Positions 55,790 to 63,878 of a DNA stretch of 64,000 nt are shown here, one piece after another. The DNA is from Natronolimnobius sp. AArcel1 (GTDB lineage: Archaea > Halobacteriota > Halobacteria > Halobacteriales > Natrialbaceae), in assembly GCF_011043775.1 (NCBI RefSeq), contig NZ_JAAKXY010000009.1, positions 40,905 through 104,904 on the forward strand, given 5' to 3'. Position 1 is the stretch's first letter; every line of letters begins with the position of its first letter. A program made the translations under genes and the position numbers. The notes beneath the pieces were generated by a model. It did no database searches and had not been told where the DNA came from. It saw only the letters and a program-made list of their open reading frames with translations.

Positions 55790-55809
55790 GTCCCCGTAGT
55801 GTACTGGCC
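55775..55809 (+). promoter_or_regulatory. Hairpin that competes with the tRNA-like fold
   Basis: GGCCAG (55775-55780) pairs with CTGGCC (55804-55809), and inside it CGGGG (55781-55785) pairs with CCCCG (55792-55796). The two stems stack on the 5' side with a 7-nt bulge on the 3' side. This fold uses the 5' acceptor strand and D arm of the tRNA-like element, so the two structures exclude each other. Confidence 0.5.
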
Positions 55810-55865
55810 ACCACGCGAGCGCTGATCCAGTGCTCGAGCGCCGAGTTCGACTCTCGGCGGGGACC
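55790..55865 (+). tRNA. tRNA-like element with abnormal anticodon arm; functional tRNA uncertain
   Basis: A cloverleaf can be drawn. The acceptor stem GTCCCCG (55790-55796) pairs perfectly with CGGGGAC (55858-55864), followed by discriminator C55865. The D arm has a 3-bp stem GTG/CAC with A14, GG18-19 and A21 in place. The T arm CCGAG-TTCGACT-CTCGG is canonical. The anticodon region is not: the 5-bp stem CGAGC/GCTCG (55816-55820, 55832-55836) encloses 11 nt, and adding two inner pairs leaves a 7-nt loop TGATCCA with G instead of U at position 33. The anticodon cannot be assigned. It may be a decayed tRNA, an unusual gene, or a leader structure, since it ends 2 nt before an ATG. Confidence 0.45.
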
Positions 55866-55867
55866 AT

Positions 55868-56185
55868 ATGACCGCACTGACACTGCAGGTCGACGTATCG
55901 CTTACCGTTCGCGTTCCACTCAGCGCCACGGGTAGCCTCGCTGACGGCGCATTGCGCGTCATCGAACGCGTCGACACCGTCGAGCACGTCGCCGACGCCG
56001 AGATCAGGCAAGTCTCACCCAGTCTCAACGATACCACCGTCGCGCTCGACGCTCGAGTCGCCTTCACCGACGCCGAAACCGTCGCCTGCTGTGAGCGTGC
56101 CCTCGAGGATGGGTTCGGCGTAAACTGTGTCGACCACGTGGAAGCGGTCGAACCGGACGCGCCGCCGGTGATGGAGGTGGGGTAG
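55868..56185 (+). CDS. Hypothetical alpha/beta protein
   Basis: A 105-residue acidic protein with alternating strand-helix character: LTLQVDVSLTVRVPLSATGS, LADGALRVIERVDTVEHVAD, then DTTVALDARVAFTDAETVAC and CERALEDGFGVNCVDHVEAV. Two neighbouring Cys precede a helix. No family is recognised. Its ATG lies 2 nt after the tRNA-like element, so any transcript starting upstream would carry that structure as a leader; a leaderless start from a box inside the element is also possible. Confidence 0.65.
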   Translation: MTALTLQVDVSLTVRVPLSATGSLADGALRVIERVDTVEHVADAEIRQVSPSLNDTTVALDARVAFTDAETVACCERALEDGFGVNCVDHVEAVEPDAPPVMEVG

Positions 56186-56209
56186 CCACGAGTGCCAATA
56201 GTAAAATCG

Positions 56210-56240
56210 CGATTAAGCTAATCACGATTAAGCTAATCGT
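56210..56240 (+). promoter_or_regulatory. Two tandem palindromes, probable operator
   Basis: CGATTAAGCTAATC occurs at 56210-56223 and again at 56225-56238, one repeat per 15 bp. Each contains GATTA-AGC-TAATC, a palindrome with a 3-bp centre; the second copy extends to perfect 7-bp arms, ACGATTA/TAATCGT (56224-56240). The pair ends 3 bp before the TATA-like box of the ATPase gene, so a bound protein would cover the TFB-recognition site. Confidence 0.65.
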
Positions 56241-56243
56241 CAG

Positions 56244-56250
56244 TATTTTT
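56244..56250 (+). promoter_or_regulatory. TATA-like box for the ATPase-DUF234 gene
   Basis: TATTTTT lies 24-30 nt before ATG 56274, immediately downstream of the tandem palindromes. Confidence 0.5.
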
Positions 56251-56273
56251 GTCTGTGGCCTCGGAGTGTGTGT

Positions 56274-57668
56274 ATGTCCCATCCGCAGTTCGTCAATCGT
56301 GAGGACGAACTCGAACTGTTGCGGTCGCGATTTGACCGAGAGACGGCGGATTTGCTCGTCGTGTACGGGCGTCGTCGACTCGGCAAAAGCGCACTCGTTC
56401 GTGAGGCAATCGGTGACCGCGACGATGCCGTATACTGGCAGGCAACCGAAGAGACTGCAGCCGTCCAACTCGAGGACTTTGTCGAAACGGCCAGTGAGAC
56501 GGTTCCCCTCATTGCGGATCTCAAACGCGACTGGGAGACAGTGTTGCGAACGCTTGGCCAGCAGGATACAATCGTTATCCTCGATGAGTTTCCATACCTG
56601 ATCGAATCGGATGAGTCCCTGCCGTCAAAGCTCCAGCGAGTCTGGGACATGCACCTCGAGGAGACGTCGATGACGCTCGTCCTCGTCGGGTCGTCGATCA
56701 GTATCATGGAAGAAAAAGTTCTGGGCGGCGGCAGTCCGCTGTACGGTCGACGAACCGGGGCAATTGACTTGCCACCGCTCGAGCTTGGGGATGCGCAGCG
56801 GTTCTACCCGAGTTCGGAGCCGGATTCAATTATCCGGTCATGGGGTGTCTTCGGTGGAACGCCGTACTATCTACAGGCGCTGACGCAGTCGAATACCCTT
56901 GCGGAAAACATTCAGACACATATTCTGTCGGAACACGGCGTCTTGCACAACGAGCCAGAGTTCCTCCTGCGGACGGAGTTTGGCATTCGGGACCCACGAA
57001 CCTACTATACGATCCTTCGGGCCATCGCCACGGGCAAACGCGAGGTGAGTGAAATTGCCGGATTCGCTGGAATTGAATCGAATTCGGTCGGTTCGTATCT
57101 CTCGAAGCTACGCCGGTTGCGACTCATTGAACGAGATACCCCGGTTACGGCGAATCCACAAACGACCAGAAAGAGTCGCTATCGGCTCCGAAAACCGCTA
57201 TTTCAGTTCTGGTTCCAGTACGTCTACGGGCAGCAAGGAAAACTCGCCCAACTTGGCGATGACGCCTACGAGCAACTCGTCGAGCCGACGTTCTCGTCCT
57301 ATATGGGGACCATGTTCGAACGAGTGTGCCAGCAAGCGCTCCCGAAACTCGTCCCAAAAACGTATCATGGTATCGGCTACTGGTGGCACGATCACCACGA
57401 ACTCGATGTCGTCGGACTCGGCGGCGATGGCACGCTCGTCGCTGGCGAGTGTAAGTACACAACCCGACCGATGGATGAGGGTGATCTGGCCGACCTCGAG
57501 CGCACCACCGCACAGGTTCGGTGGACGCCACCGAGCGGTGGCGAGCCGACACCGCAGTACTGCTGTTTTTGTCGGTCCGGCTTTTCCGAGGGGTTGCAAC
57601 AGACGGCTGCAGAACGAGACGACATTTCACTATTCACCCCGACGGACATCGTGAACGCCTATCGGTGA
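56274..57668 (+). CDS. Archaeal AAA ATPase with C-terminal DUF234 nuclease-like domain
   Basis: A 464-residue protein. ATG 56274 starts MSHPQFVNREDELELLRSRF; a GTG two codons earlier is less likely. N-terminal STAND-like archaeal ATPase: Walker A YGRRRLGKSALVREAIGD (about 31-48), Walker B DTIVILDEFPYL (about 99-110) and sensor-like TLVLVGSSISIMEEKVLGGG. A winged helix follows (EVSEIAGFAGIESNSVGSYL). The C-terminal DUF234 has restriction-endonuclease-fold residues HHELDVVG (about 374-381) and VAGECKY (about 389-395). The family is widespread in archaea, often mobile, with undefined role. Tandem palindromes directly upstream suggest tight or self-regulated expression. No partner gene is seen. 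Confidence 0.88.
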   Translation: MSHPQFVNREDELELLRSRFDRETADLLVVYGRRRLGKSALVREAIGDRDDAVYWQATEETAAVQLEDFVETASETVPLIADLKRDWETVLRTLGQQDTIVILDEFPYLIESDESLPSKLQRVWDMHLEETSMTLVLVGSSISIMEEKVLGGGSPLYGRRTGAIDLPPLELGDAQRFYPSSEPDSIIRSWGVFGGTPYYLQALTQSNTLAENIQTHILSEHGVLHNEPEFLLRTEFGIRDPRTYYTILRAIATGKREVSEIAGFAGIESNSVGSYLSKLRRLRLIERDTPVTANPQTTRKSRYRLRKPLFQFWFQYVYGQQGKLAQLGDDAYEQLVEPTFSSYMGTMFERVCQQALPKLVPKTYHGIGYWWHDHHELDVVGLGGDGTLVAGECKYTTRPMDEGDLADLERTTAQVRWTPPSGGEPTPQYCCFCRSGFSEGLQQTAAERDDISLFTPTDIVNAYR

Positions 57669-57671
57669 CGC

Positions 57672-59648
57672 CTATGGCGCGTCGCTCGAGCCGTCTCCCT
57701 CTTTTGACGCGTCACCTTCGTCTGCTGATTCACCCGTTCGCTCGACCGTCTGCTCGCGGACAGTCATCCCTTTTCGGCCGAGGTGCTGGAGCTGCCGGCG
57801 GGCGAAATCCTCCTCTCGAGTCCCGCGCGTCGCGAGCACGTATACCAGCGCGCCGCCCGCTGGGCGCATGGTTCGACCGGCACGCTGCGTGCCCTGCCGA
57901 CGTGACCCGCCCAATCCGGACGCAACAATCGCTAAATCCGCCGTCGGGAGGTCAATTCCCTCGTCGCCGACTCGAGAGATGATCAGCAAATCGCGTTCGT
58001 TGCGCCGGAACTCCTCGAACAGTCGGCGGCGCTCGTGATGGCGTGTTTCGCCGCTGATGAAGGGTGACTCGAGTGCGTCGGCGAGTTCATTACCCTGATC
58101 GAGGTAGTCAACGAAAATGAGCGCTCTCGAGTCGGGATGTGCGGACAGCAGGTATCGAACCTCATCGATCTTCCCGCGGTTTTCGGCGGCGATGCGGTAC
58201 TTTTTGCGTCCCTCCGCGGAGACGTAGGCGTTTTGTTGCTCGTCGTCACCCCACGGGACGTAGCGAATCTCGAGTTCGGGTTCGGCGACGAAACCGGCAT
58301 CGAAGAGGGCCTGCCAGTCGGTGCCGATTGGTGGGCCGACGAGCGTGAAAATCTCTTTCTGTCGGTCGTCTTCCCGGATCGGGCTGGCTGAAAGGCCGAG
58401 GCGGTGGCGGGACTGCAGGCGGGTACTCCGGCGATACACGTCGCTCGGAACGTGCTGGCACTCGTCGAACACCACCAGACCCCACTCGCGGTCGTCGAAC
58501 AGCGAGCGGTGGCGATCCATCCCCGCAATCTGGTAGGTCGCGATGGTAACGGGGCGGACGTTCTTCTGACCGCCGTGATACTGGCCGATCTGGTGGGACT
58601 CGAGCGTGGTGTACTCTTCAATCGTCTCGGCCCACTGGCGAGCGAGGTCACGACTCGGCACCAGAATCAGGGTTTCGCCGCCGACGTGTGCCATCGCGCC
58701 CATTGCGGCGACCGTTTTCCCGCTGCCGGGTGGCCCGACGAAAACTCCTTCGCCCGACTCGGCGAAGTGATCGACCCAGGTCTGTTGATAGTCGCGAAGC
58801 GATACCGCGAGGTCGATCTCGAGTCCCTCACCCGATTCGAGGTCCCGATGATCCTGTACGGGATAGCCCGCTTCGTAGAGAATGCGCTTGATCGCGGCTT
58901 CGGAGCCTTCGTGGACCCAGTCTTCGGTTTCTGAGATGGGGGCGTGGACGTGTTCCTCGTCCAACTTCTGTCGGGCGACGTTGCCCATAACTTCTGGTGT
59001 CTCGGCCTCGAGCACGGTATAGCCGTCGTCGTGCGTGTAAAGGCGGAACTGATGGGCGCGAGTCCACTGGCTCTGGACCCACTCCTCGAGCGGGTCGGAG
59101 CGCTGACCGAGCGCCTGGCGCATCGTTCGCGTGAGATCCTCGAAGCTGTCGTGGGGTGCCTGCCAGATATCTTCGGGTCTGAGGACGTAGCGATAGCCCT
59201 CCTCGCCGTTTGCATCCTCGAGGTGGGCGAACTGCGCGAGTTGTGCGCGCGTAAACTGGTCTGGGCGGTCGACGACGATTTCGCGGCGTTTGGGGAAGAC
59301 AACGACCCGTTCCCGATCCGTGAGGTCCTCGAGTTCGCTAGGGTACCAGACGACGGGATCGTTCGAGACCGAGAGCCGCTCGAGTGCGCCGCGCTCGGCG
59401 AGGTCGTCCAGTTGCTCGCTGACGGTATCGTGAGGCTTCTCGAGTCGTCGGGCCACTGCGCCCGCGGTGAGCACCGGCTGGCCTTCGCGTTGGCTGGCCT
59501 CGTGGAAGTCGGCGATCGTGAGCGGGGTTGCGTTCGAGTTCAAATCCAGATTCGAGTCTGCGTTTCGATCCGGATCGACATCTCCGGTATCTGTCGAACC
59601 GTCTTGCGTCTCCGATTTTGCCGGCTCTGAAGGGCGTTCGTCGGTCAC
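57672..59648 (-). CDS. XPB/Rad25-like superfamily 2 helicase
   Basis: A 658-residue helicase. An acidic tail of 40 residues, a winged helix ([20 protein letters not shown], then [13 protein letters not shown]) and a middle domain precede the helicase core. Motif [21 protein letters not shown] (about 303), motif Ia [18 protein letters not shown], motif [21 protein letters not shown] (variant DECQ), the RED motif [16 protein letters not shown], motif [21 protein letters not shown] and motif [11 protein letters not shown] are present. XPB homologues open DNA in repair or transcription. Its ATG lies opposite the Htr gene at 140 bp distance. It is convergent with the DUF234 gene. Confidence 0.9.
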   Translation of the reverse strand: MTDERPSEPAKSETQDGSTDTGDVDPDRNADSNLDLNSNATPLTIADFHEASQREGQPVLTAGAVARRLEKPHDTVSEQLDDLAERGALERLSVSNDPVVWYPSELEDLTDRERVVVFPKRREIVVDRPDQFTRAQLAQFAHLEDANGEEGYRYVLRPEDIWQAPHDSFEDLTRTMRQALGQRSDPLEEWVQSQWTRAHQFRLYTHDDGYTVLEAETPEVMGNVARQKLDEEHVHAPISETEDWVHEGSEAAIKRILYEAGYPVQDHRDLESGEGLEIDLAVSLRDYQQTWVDHFAESGEGVFVGPPGSGKTVAAMGAMAHVGGETLILVPSRDLARQWAETIEEYTTLESHQIGQYHGGQKNVRPVTIATYQIAGMDRHRSLFDDREWGLVVFDECQHVPSDVYRRSTRLQSRHRLGLSASPIREDDRQKEIFTLVGPPIGTDWQALFDAGFVAEPELEIRYVPWGDDEQQNAYVSAEGRKKYRIAAENRGKIDEVRYLLSAHPDSRALIFVDYLDQGNELADALESPFISGETRHHERRRLFEEFRRNERDLLIISRVGDEGIDLPTADLAIVASGLGGSRRQGTQRAGRTMRPAGGALVYVLATRGTREEDFARRQLQHLGRKGMTVREQTVERTGESADEGDASKEGDGSSDAP

Positions 59649-59756
59649 TGGCGGGCCTACCGGCGGCGCGAGTAAACCGATTTCGCTTGGTACCGTCTGT
59701 ACATCGCAGTATTGCCGATTCGATGCAACCTTTTACTGGCTGGTAACTGCCAGCGC

Positions 59757-59763
59757 GTTTAAG
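59757..59763 (+). promoter_or_regulatory. TATA-like box for the Htr gene
   Basis: GTTTAAG lies 25-31 nt before ATG 59788. Confidence 0.4.
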
Positions 59764-59787
59764 TCAACGAGGGCGAGTATCATCCGT

Positions 59788-61521
59788 ATGACTACGTCTG
59801 CGACTGGCCAACTTGGCCCGGCTGGCGAGCGTTCGTCGTCGATCCGTGATCGATACACGTCGTTGCTCTGGGCGTCTATGGAACGTCTAGGAATCGCTGG
59901 TAGCCTCGAGCGAAAGATGATGGCTGCGGTAATCTTACAATTTTGTTCGACGCTTGCTGTCTTTGCCCTCCCGATTGCCTTTCTCGGTCCGAGTGAGGCA
60001 TTCGCCGTGTTCCCAACGACGCAGATCGTTCTGACCGGTGTCGTCTTCGTCCTCGCCGTCGTCGCGTTCCTCAACACGCTGGTGATCACCCGAGAAGACG
60101 TTATCTCCCCGCTCGAGCGATTGCGCACGGACGCCGAACGGATTTCGAACGGCGACCTCGAGGCGCGTCCCCCCGAGCCGACACAGACCGACGAGATTGG
60201 CGAACTACAGGAATCGTTCGCCGAGATGCATGCCTCGCTGACGACCGTTGCAGCCCAGGCGGACGCACTGGCCACCGAGGAGTTCGACGCGGAGGTACTC
60301 GACGAGTCCGTCCCAGGCGAGTTCGGCGACTCGCTTGCGGGCATGCAGACTGGCCTCGAGAATCGGATCGACGAACTCGAGACCAGCCGCGAGCGAATCG
60401 AACGCCAGCGCGAACGCGTTGAGTCCCGAAACGAGGCACTCGAGGCCGATGCCGAGCGAATTCGCGCAGTCTTAGAGCGCTGTGCTGCGGGCGATTTCAC
60501 CCGGCGCGTTTCGGTCGAGAGCGACCACGATGCGATGGCCGAGATTGCCACCGGGCTGAATGCGACGCTCGACGACCTCGAGGAGACGATTCGGGGCATT
60601 CAGACGCTTGCAGACGAGGTCGAAGTGGTTGGCGCGGAGGTCTCGACCAGCGTTACGGAAATCGAACGCGCAAGCGAGGAAGTGAGCATCTCCGCCGAAG
60701 AGATTTCGACGGCGACCGACGAGCAAAACGACCGCTTCGAGGCCGTCCTCGACGAGATGAGCGACCTCTCGGCGACGATCGAGGAGATCGCCTCAACGGC
60801 CGACGGTGTCGCTGACATTTCGGATCGCGCCGCTGACAGCGCCCGAAGTGGACGTGCCGGAGCGAATGACGCAATCGCCGAACTCGAGCGCCTCGAAGAC
60901 CGTTCCGTCGAGATCGTTGAGCGAATCGAACGCCTCGATTCGGAACTCGCGGAAGTGACCAACATCGTCGAACTGATTGACGGTATCGCCGAGGAGACGA
61001 ACCTGCTTGCGGTCAACGCCTCGATCGAGGCGGCACGGGCTGGTGGCGACGGCAGTCGCTTTGCCATCGTTGCCGAGGAAATTCGCTCACTCGCCGAGGA
61101 GACTGGCGACGCCACAGATGAAGTCGATGCGATCGTCACCGATGTTCAGGAGTCGGCTCGAGCGAGTGTCGACGAGATTCGGGCGATGCAAGCGGAGTTG
61201 CTCGAGGGCACGGAAACGATCGAAGAGAGTCTGTCGGTGCTCGAGGAGATTGCTGACCGAGTGCAAGAGGCAAACGAAGGCGTGCAGTCGATCAACGACG
61301 CGACGGACGAGCAGGCAACGACGAGCCAGCAGGTGGCGGCAATGGTCGATGAGGCGACCGAGCAAAGTGAGCGGACGCTTCGAGAGACAAGCAGCGTTGC
61401 GGCAGCCGCTGAAGAACAGACGGCAACGATCGCAGAGATTTCGGACGCTGCAGGATCGCTTTCGGCGACTGCGACCGAACTCAACGGACAGGTTGCGACG
61501 TTCACAGTCGAGCGTTCCTAA
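59788..61521 (+). CDS. Methyl-accepting chemotaxis-type transducer (Htr)
   Basis: A 577-residue transducer. ATG 59788 ([20 protein letters not shown]) was chosen; the longer frame to 59467 overlaps the helicase gene. Two membrane segments lie close together ([20 protein letters not shown], then [20 protein letters not shown]), leaving only a tiny external loop, so signals probably arise in the membrane or through a partner. A HAMP domain follows ([20 protein letters not shown]), then a second HAMP-like segment and a long MCP coiled coil with the signalling tip [20 protein letters not shown] and [20 protein letters not shown]. It should talk to CheA/CheW; no che gene is nearby. Confidence 0.93.
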   Translation: MTTSATGQLGPAGERSSSIRDRYTSLLWASMERLGIAGSLERKMMAAVILQFCSTLAVFALPIAFLGPSEAFAVFPTTQIVLTGVVFVLAVVAFLNTLVITREDVISPLERLRTDAERISNGDLEARPPEPTQTDEIGELQESFAEMHASLTTVAAQADALATEEFDAEVLDESVPGEFGDSLAGMQTGLENRIDELETSRERIERQRERVESRNEALEADAERIRAVLERCAAGDFTRRVSVESDHDAMAEIATGLNATLDDLEETIRGIQTLADEVEVVGAEVSTSVTEIERASEEVSISAEEISTATDEQNDRFEAVLDEMSDLSATIEEIASTADGVADISDRAADSARSGRAGANDAIAELERLEDRSVEIVERIERLDSELAEVTNIVELIDGIAEETNLLAVNASIEAARAGGDGSRFAIVAEEIRSLAEETGDATDEVDAIVTDVQESARASVDEIRAMQAELLEGTETIEESLSVLEEIADRVQEANEGVQSINDATDEQATTSQQVAAMVDEATEQSERTLRETSSVAAAAEEQTATIAEISDAAGSLSATATELNGQVATFTVERS

Positions 61522-61614
61522 GATGGACTGCTGTCGTGTGTTGGCGATGCGACCACAGAACGGGCCATAGTCACACCGTCATTGACGTAGCCACCCCCCA
61601 CCTGCAAGTCGAAG

Positions 61615-61620
61615 CTTATT
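61615..61620 (+). promoter_or_regulatory. TATA-like box for the 58-residue ORF
   Basis: CTTATT lies 25-30 nt before ATG 61645. Confidence 0.4.
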
Positions 61621-61644
61621 GTTCTGGATGACATAGCATCGAAT

Positions 61645-61821
61645 ATGCTCCGTGCTATCCTCCCGGAGGGACAGATCGTCTGTGAGCGCTACGAACAGGA
61701 CGACCAGGGAGTCGAACTCTATGACGAAGATGATGAGTTCATCGCGTTCGTTCCCTACGCGAATCTGCACGCGCTGGTCGACGAAGATGCCTATGGCGGC
61801 GACGAACGCTCGATCATGTAA
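61645..61821 (+). CDS. Small acidic protein of 58 residues
   Basis: A short frame with clear protein character: MLRAILPEGQIVCERYEQDD, then GVELYDEDDEFIAFVPYANL and HALVDEDAYGGDERSIM. It has alternating strands around a single Cys and a strongly acidic net charge, as expected in a halophile, and a TATA-like box at the right distance. No known family can be named. It is convergent with the TFB gene. Confidence 0.7.
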   Translation: MLRAILPEGQIVCERYEQDDQGVELYDEDDEFIAFVPYANLHALVDEDAYGGDERSIM

Positions 61822-61860
61822 GCGTTAATCTCGACCAAACAGTCCGCACTCTCGCCTGGA

Positions 61861-62832
61861 CTACGTGGAAGAAGGCTCCGTCGCTGCAGGCGAGTGATCG
61901 ATCGCCTCGAGTTGTTCGCGGTACCTGTTTCGAACCGTTACGACAGTCGTCTGTGCGGTTTCTGCGACAGCACGCTGTGGAATCGTCTCCTCACAGAGTA
62001 AGCCGGCAGCATAGATTGCTGCGGCGGCGAAGCCGGTCGGTGATTTGCCCGAATGCAGTCCCTGATCGGTCGTCTCGTCGATAATTTCGACGGCCATCGT
62101 CTCGACGTTCTTGCCGACATCGAGTTCCGAGCAGAATCGCGGGACGAACTGTCGCGGGTTCGTCGGCTCGAGATTGATGTTGAGTTCGTCTGCAATATAG
62201 CGATACGTTCGGCCAATCTCTCGTTGGTCGACCCGTGAGACGGCAGTTACCTCCTCGAGACTGCGGGGAATATCTTCTTTCCGACAGGCCGTATAGAGCG
62301 CACTCGTTGCGACGCCCTCGATTGACCGGCCGCGAATGAGGTCTTGCTCGAGTGCGCGGCGGTAGATGACGCTTGCTGTCTCTTTGACGGGGTTAGGAAC
62401 GCCGAGGGCGCTCACCATCCGGTCGATTTCTGAGAGAGCGTATTTCAGGTTACGTTCGCCGGCGTTTTTCGTCCGAATCCGCTCTTGCCAGACTCGGAGT
62501 CGGTGAATTTGGCCCTGCTTGTCGGCGGACATCGTGTGACCGTTGGCATCTCTATTGCGCCAGTCGATCGTCGTCGTCAGGCCGCGGTCGTGCATCGACT
62601 GTGTGAGTGGCGCGCCCACGCGCGAGAGTTCGTCATGCTCTTGCGCATTGAACGCCCGCCATTCGGGGCCGTAGTCGATGGGGTCTTCGGTGAGGACGAG
62701 CCCGCACTGCTCACAGACGCGTTCGCCGCGATCCGGATCGTGAATAATCGTATCGGTTTCACAGTCGGGACACAGCTCAGCCGCCGTCTCTTTGGAGTCA
62801 CTTCTGGCGTTATTGATAACGGACTGTGTCAT
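61861..62832 (-). CDS. tfb: Transcription initiation factor IIB
   Basis: A 323-residue TFB. ATG 62832 gives MTQSVINNARSDSKETAAEL before the zinc ribbon CPDCETDTIIHDPDRGERVC with CEQC (Cys21, Cys24, Cys40, Cys43). The B-finger is GPEWRAFNAQEHDELSRVGA. Two cyclin repeats follow: NLKYALSEIDRMVSALGVPN with SIEGVATSALYTACRKEDIP, and ELNINLEPTNPRQFVPRFCS with AAAAIYAAGLLCEETIPQRA. TFB bridges TBP at the TATA box and RNA polymerase. Haloarchaea carry several TFB paralogues that direct different promoter sets, and this is one of them. An upstream in-frame start at 62871 adds 13 unlikely residues. Confidence 0.95.
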   Translation of the reverse strand: MTQSVINNARSDSKETAAELCPDCETDTIIHDPDRGERVCEQCGLVLTEDPIDYGPEWRAFNAQEHDELSRVGAPLTQSMHDRGLTTTIDWRNRDANGHTMSADKQGQIHRLRVWQERIRTKNAGERNLKYALSEIDRMVSALGVPNPVKETASVIYRRALEQDLIRGRSIEGVATSALYTACRKEDIPRSLEEVTAVSRVDQREIGRTYRYIADELNINLEPTNPRQFVPRFCSELDVGKNVETMAVEIIDETTDQGLHSGKSPTGFAAAAIYAAGLLCEETIPQRAVAETAQTTVVTVRNRYREQLEAIDHSPAATEPSST

Positions 62833-63385
62833 CAGTAGTTGCCAAACCCGTTGACACTGTAAGGGGTTCACATGGTTTCACAAGAAACACCGACTTACGA
62901 GTGCCGGTCTCTGTATAAGGGCAGTTATAGAACTGGTGACAGCACTCACGACGGTGGCTGGCCGTTTTCTACTCACGAGGCGGTCAGCAACACTGGGCCG
63001 ATCACTCATTACTGTGTCCTAGCCGCGAGAAACCGACACGAAAGCCCTGATCGTCCGCTCAAACGATCGGGGTTCGCGCCGAGATCGTGTCCCATCGATC
63101 GTCACCGGGCGAAGCAACCCCGCTGGATCACTTCTGCCCACTCTTGTCTATGTGAACACGCATCATGAATGCTATTCATCGTTCCGTTGCGGTCGATGCA
63201 TAAATCAGTAATTCACCATGTAAATCCTCATTTCGGTGCCGAACCGTCAATCGAATTTATGTCGGTGGGTACAAACGTCTGTACAAGTGCTGTATCGGTA
63301 TCGTATAGTATGTTACTCACACATTCCACCCTGATCATCCGTTCCCCGGTCGTACGCTGGCGATACGCGTCCACAAGCACCCGCT
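62833..63385. other. Intergenic region, nothing recognised
   Basis: These 553 bp lie upstream of the TFB gene. Several AT-rich boxes occur (for example GTATAAGG near 62915 and GTATAGTATG near 63302), which could serve divergent promoters. A plus-strand frame 62872-63168 has no coding character, and no RNA gene was identified. Confidence 0.45.
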
Positions 63386-63550
63386 ATGCCAGTGACAGTA
63401 CCTTGCTACACCGTCGGTCACGACGGCGACGCTCGAAAGGCAAGCGACGACGATGCAGAAGTCGATCCGTACCAACTTTGCAGCCGGTGCGAAACGTGGC
63501 CGTGTTTAAGAGTTTCAGTGTTGGCGTACAACTTGGTGTGTCAATCGTGA
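63386..63550 (+). CDS. Possible 54-residue Cys-rich ORF
   Basis: The frame from ATG 63386 reads MPVTVPCYTVGHDGDARKAS, then DAEVDPYQLCSRCETWPCLR. Its Cys pairs (CSRC and WPC) could bind metal. The stop is followed 4 bp later by the next ATG. No family is recognised and the last 12 residues look poor, so it is tentative. Confidence 0.3.
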   Translation: MPVTVPCYTVGHDGDARKASDDDAEVDPYQLCSRCETWPCLRVSVLAYNLVCQS

Positions 63551-63553
63551 CTA

Positions 63554-63705
63554 TGAATCGCCGTTCGGAAGTACAGCGGCCGCTGTTAGCCCGACAGCAC
63601 GGTGGTAGCTCGTCCGCCACCCTCGATCTCGACTATCGAAGGCTCTCCCAAACTCACTCGAAGACAGATCGGCCGGAAACACCGATCGACGGAGGGGCGG
63701 TCTAA
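63554..63705 (+). CDS. Possible 50-residue ORF before the DUF7344 gene
   Basis: The frame from ATG 63554 reads MNRRSEVQRPLLARQHGGSS, then LDLDYRRLSQTHSKTDRPET. Its stop TAA shares one base with the ATG of the DUF7344 gene (TAATG), a common arrangement for coupled genes. It is polar, with no recognisable domain. Confidence 0.35.
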
Positions 63706-63878
63706 TGTCGTCGGTCGATGCCTCTCTCCCCGACGAACTCGCGTCATCAACCGACGACGAAGACGAGGAGAGTCTCTCAAAAGACGTTATCTTTGAACTC
63801 CTCAAGAACCGCCGTCGCCGCGAAGTCCTCACGTATCTTCTCGAGGCCGAAGAGACGGTTACACTTGGTGAACTATAG
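63705..63878 (+). pseudogene. DUF7344 regulator gene, truncated by an insertion sequence
   Basis: The frame reads MSSVDASLPDELASSTDDED, then LSKDVIFELLKNRRRREVLT and YLLEAEETVTLGEL, ending at TAG 63876-63878. Such DUF7344 proteins normally continue with about 100 more residues (helix, wing and tail). The stop lies at the end of the IS element, so translation ends in transposon sequence. The lost 3' part should lie beyond the right edge. Confidence 0.75.

Noticed and set aside
63061..63135. CGCTGGATCACTTCT-like stretch resembling a 16S rRNA 3' end
   Set aside because: Only a short similarity to the GGCTGGATCACCTCCT end; no rRNA sequence precedes it.
62872..63168. A 98-codon plus-strand frame upstream of the TFB gene
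   Set aside because: It contains scattered Cys and basic residues, has no acidic bias and overlaps the expected promoter region of tfb.
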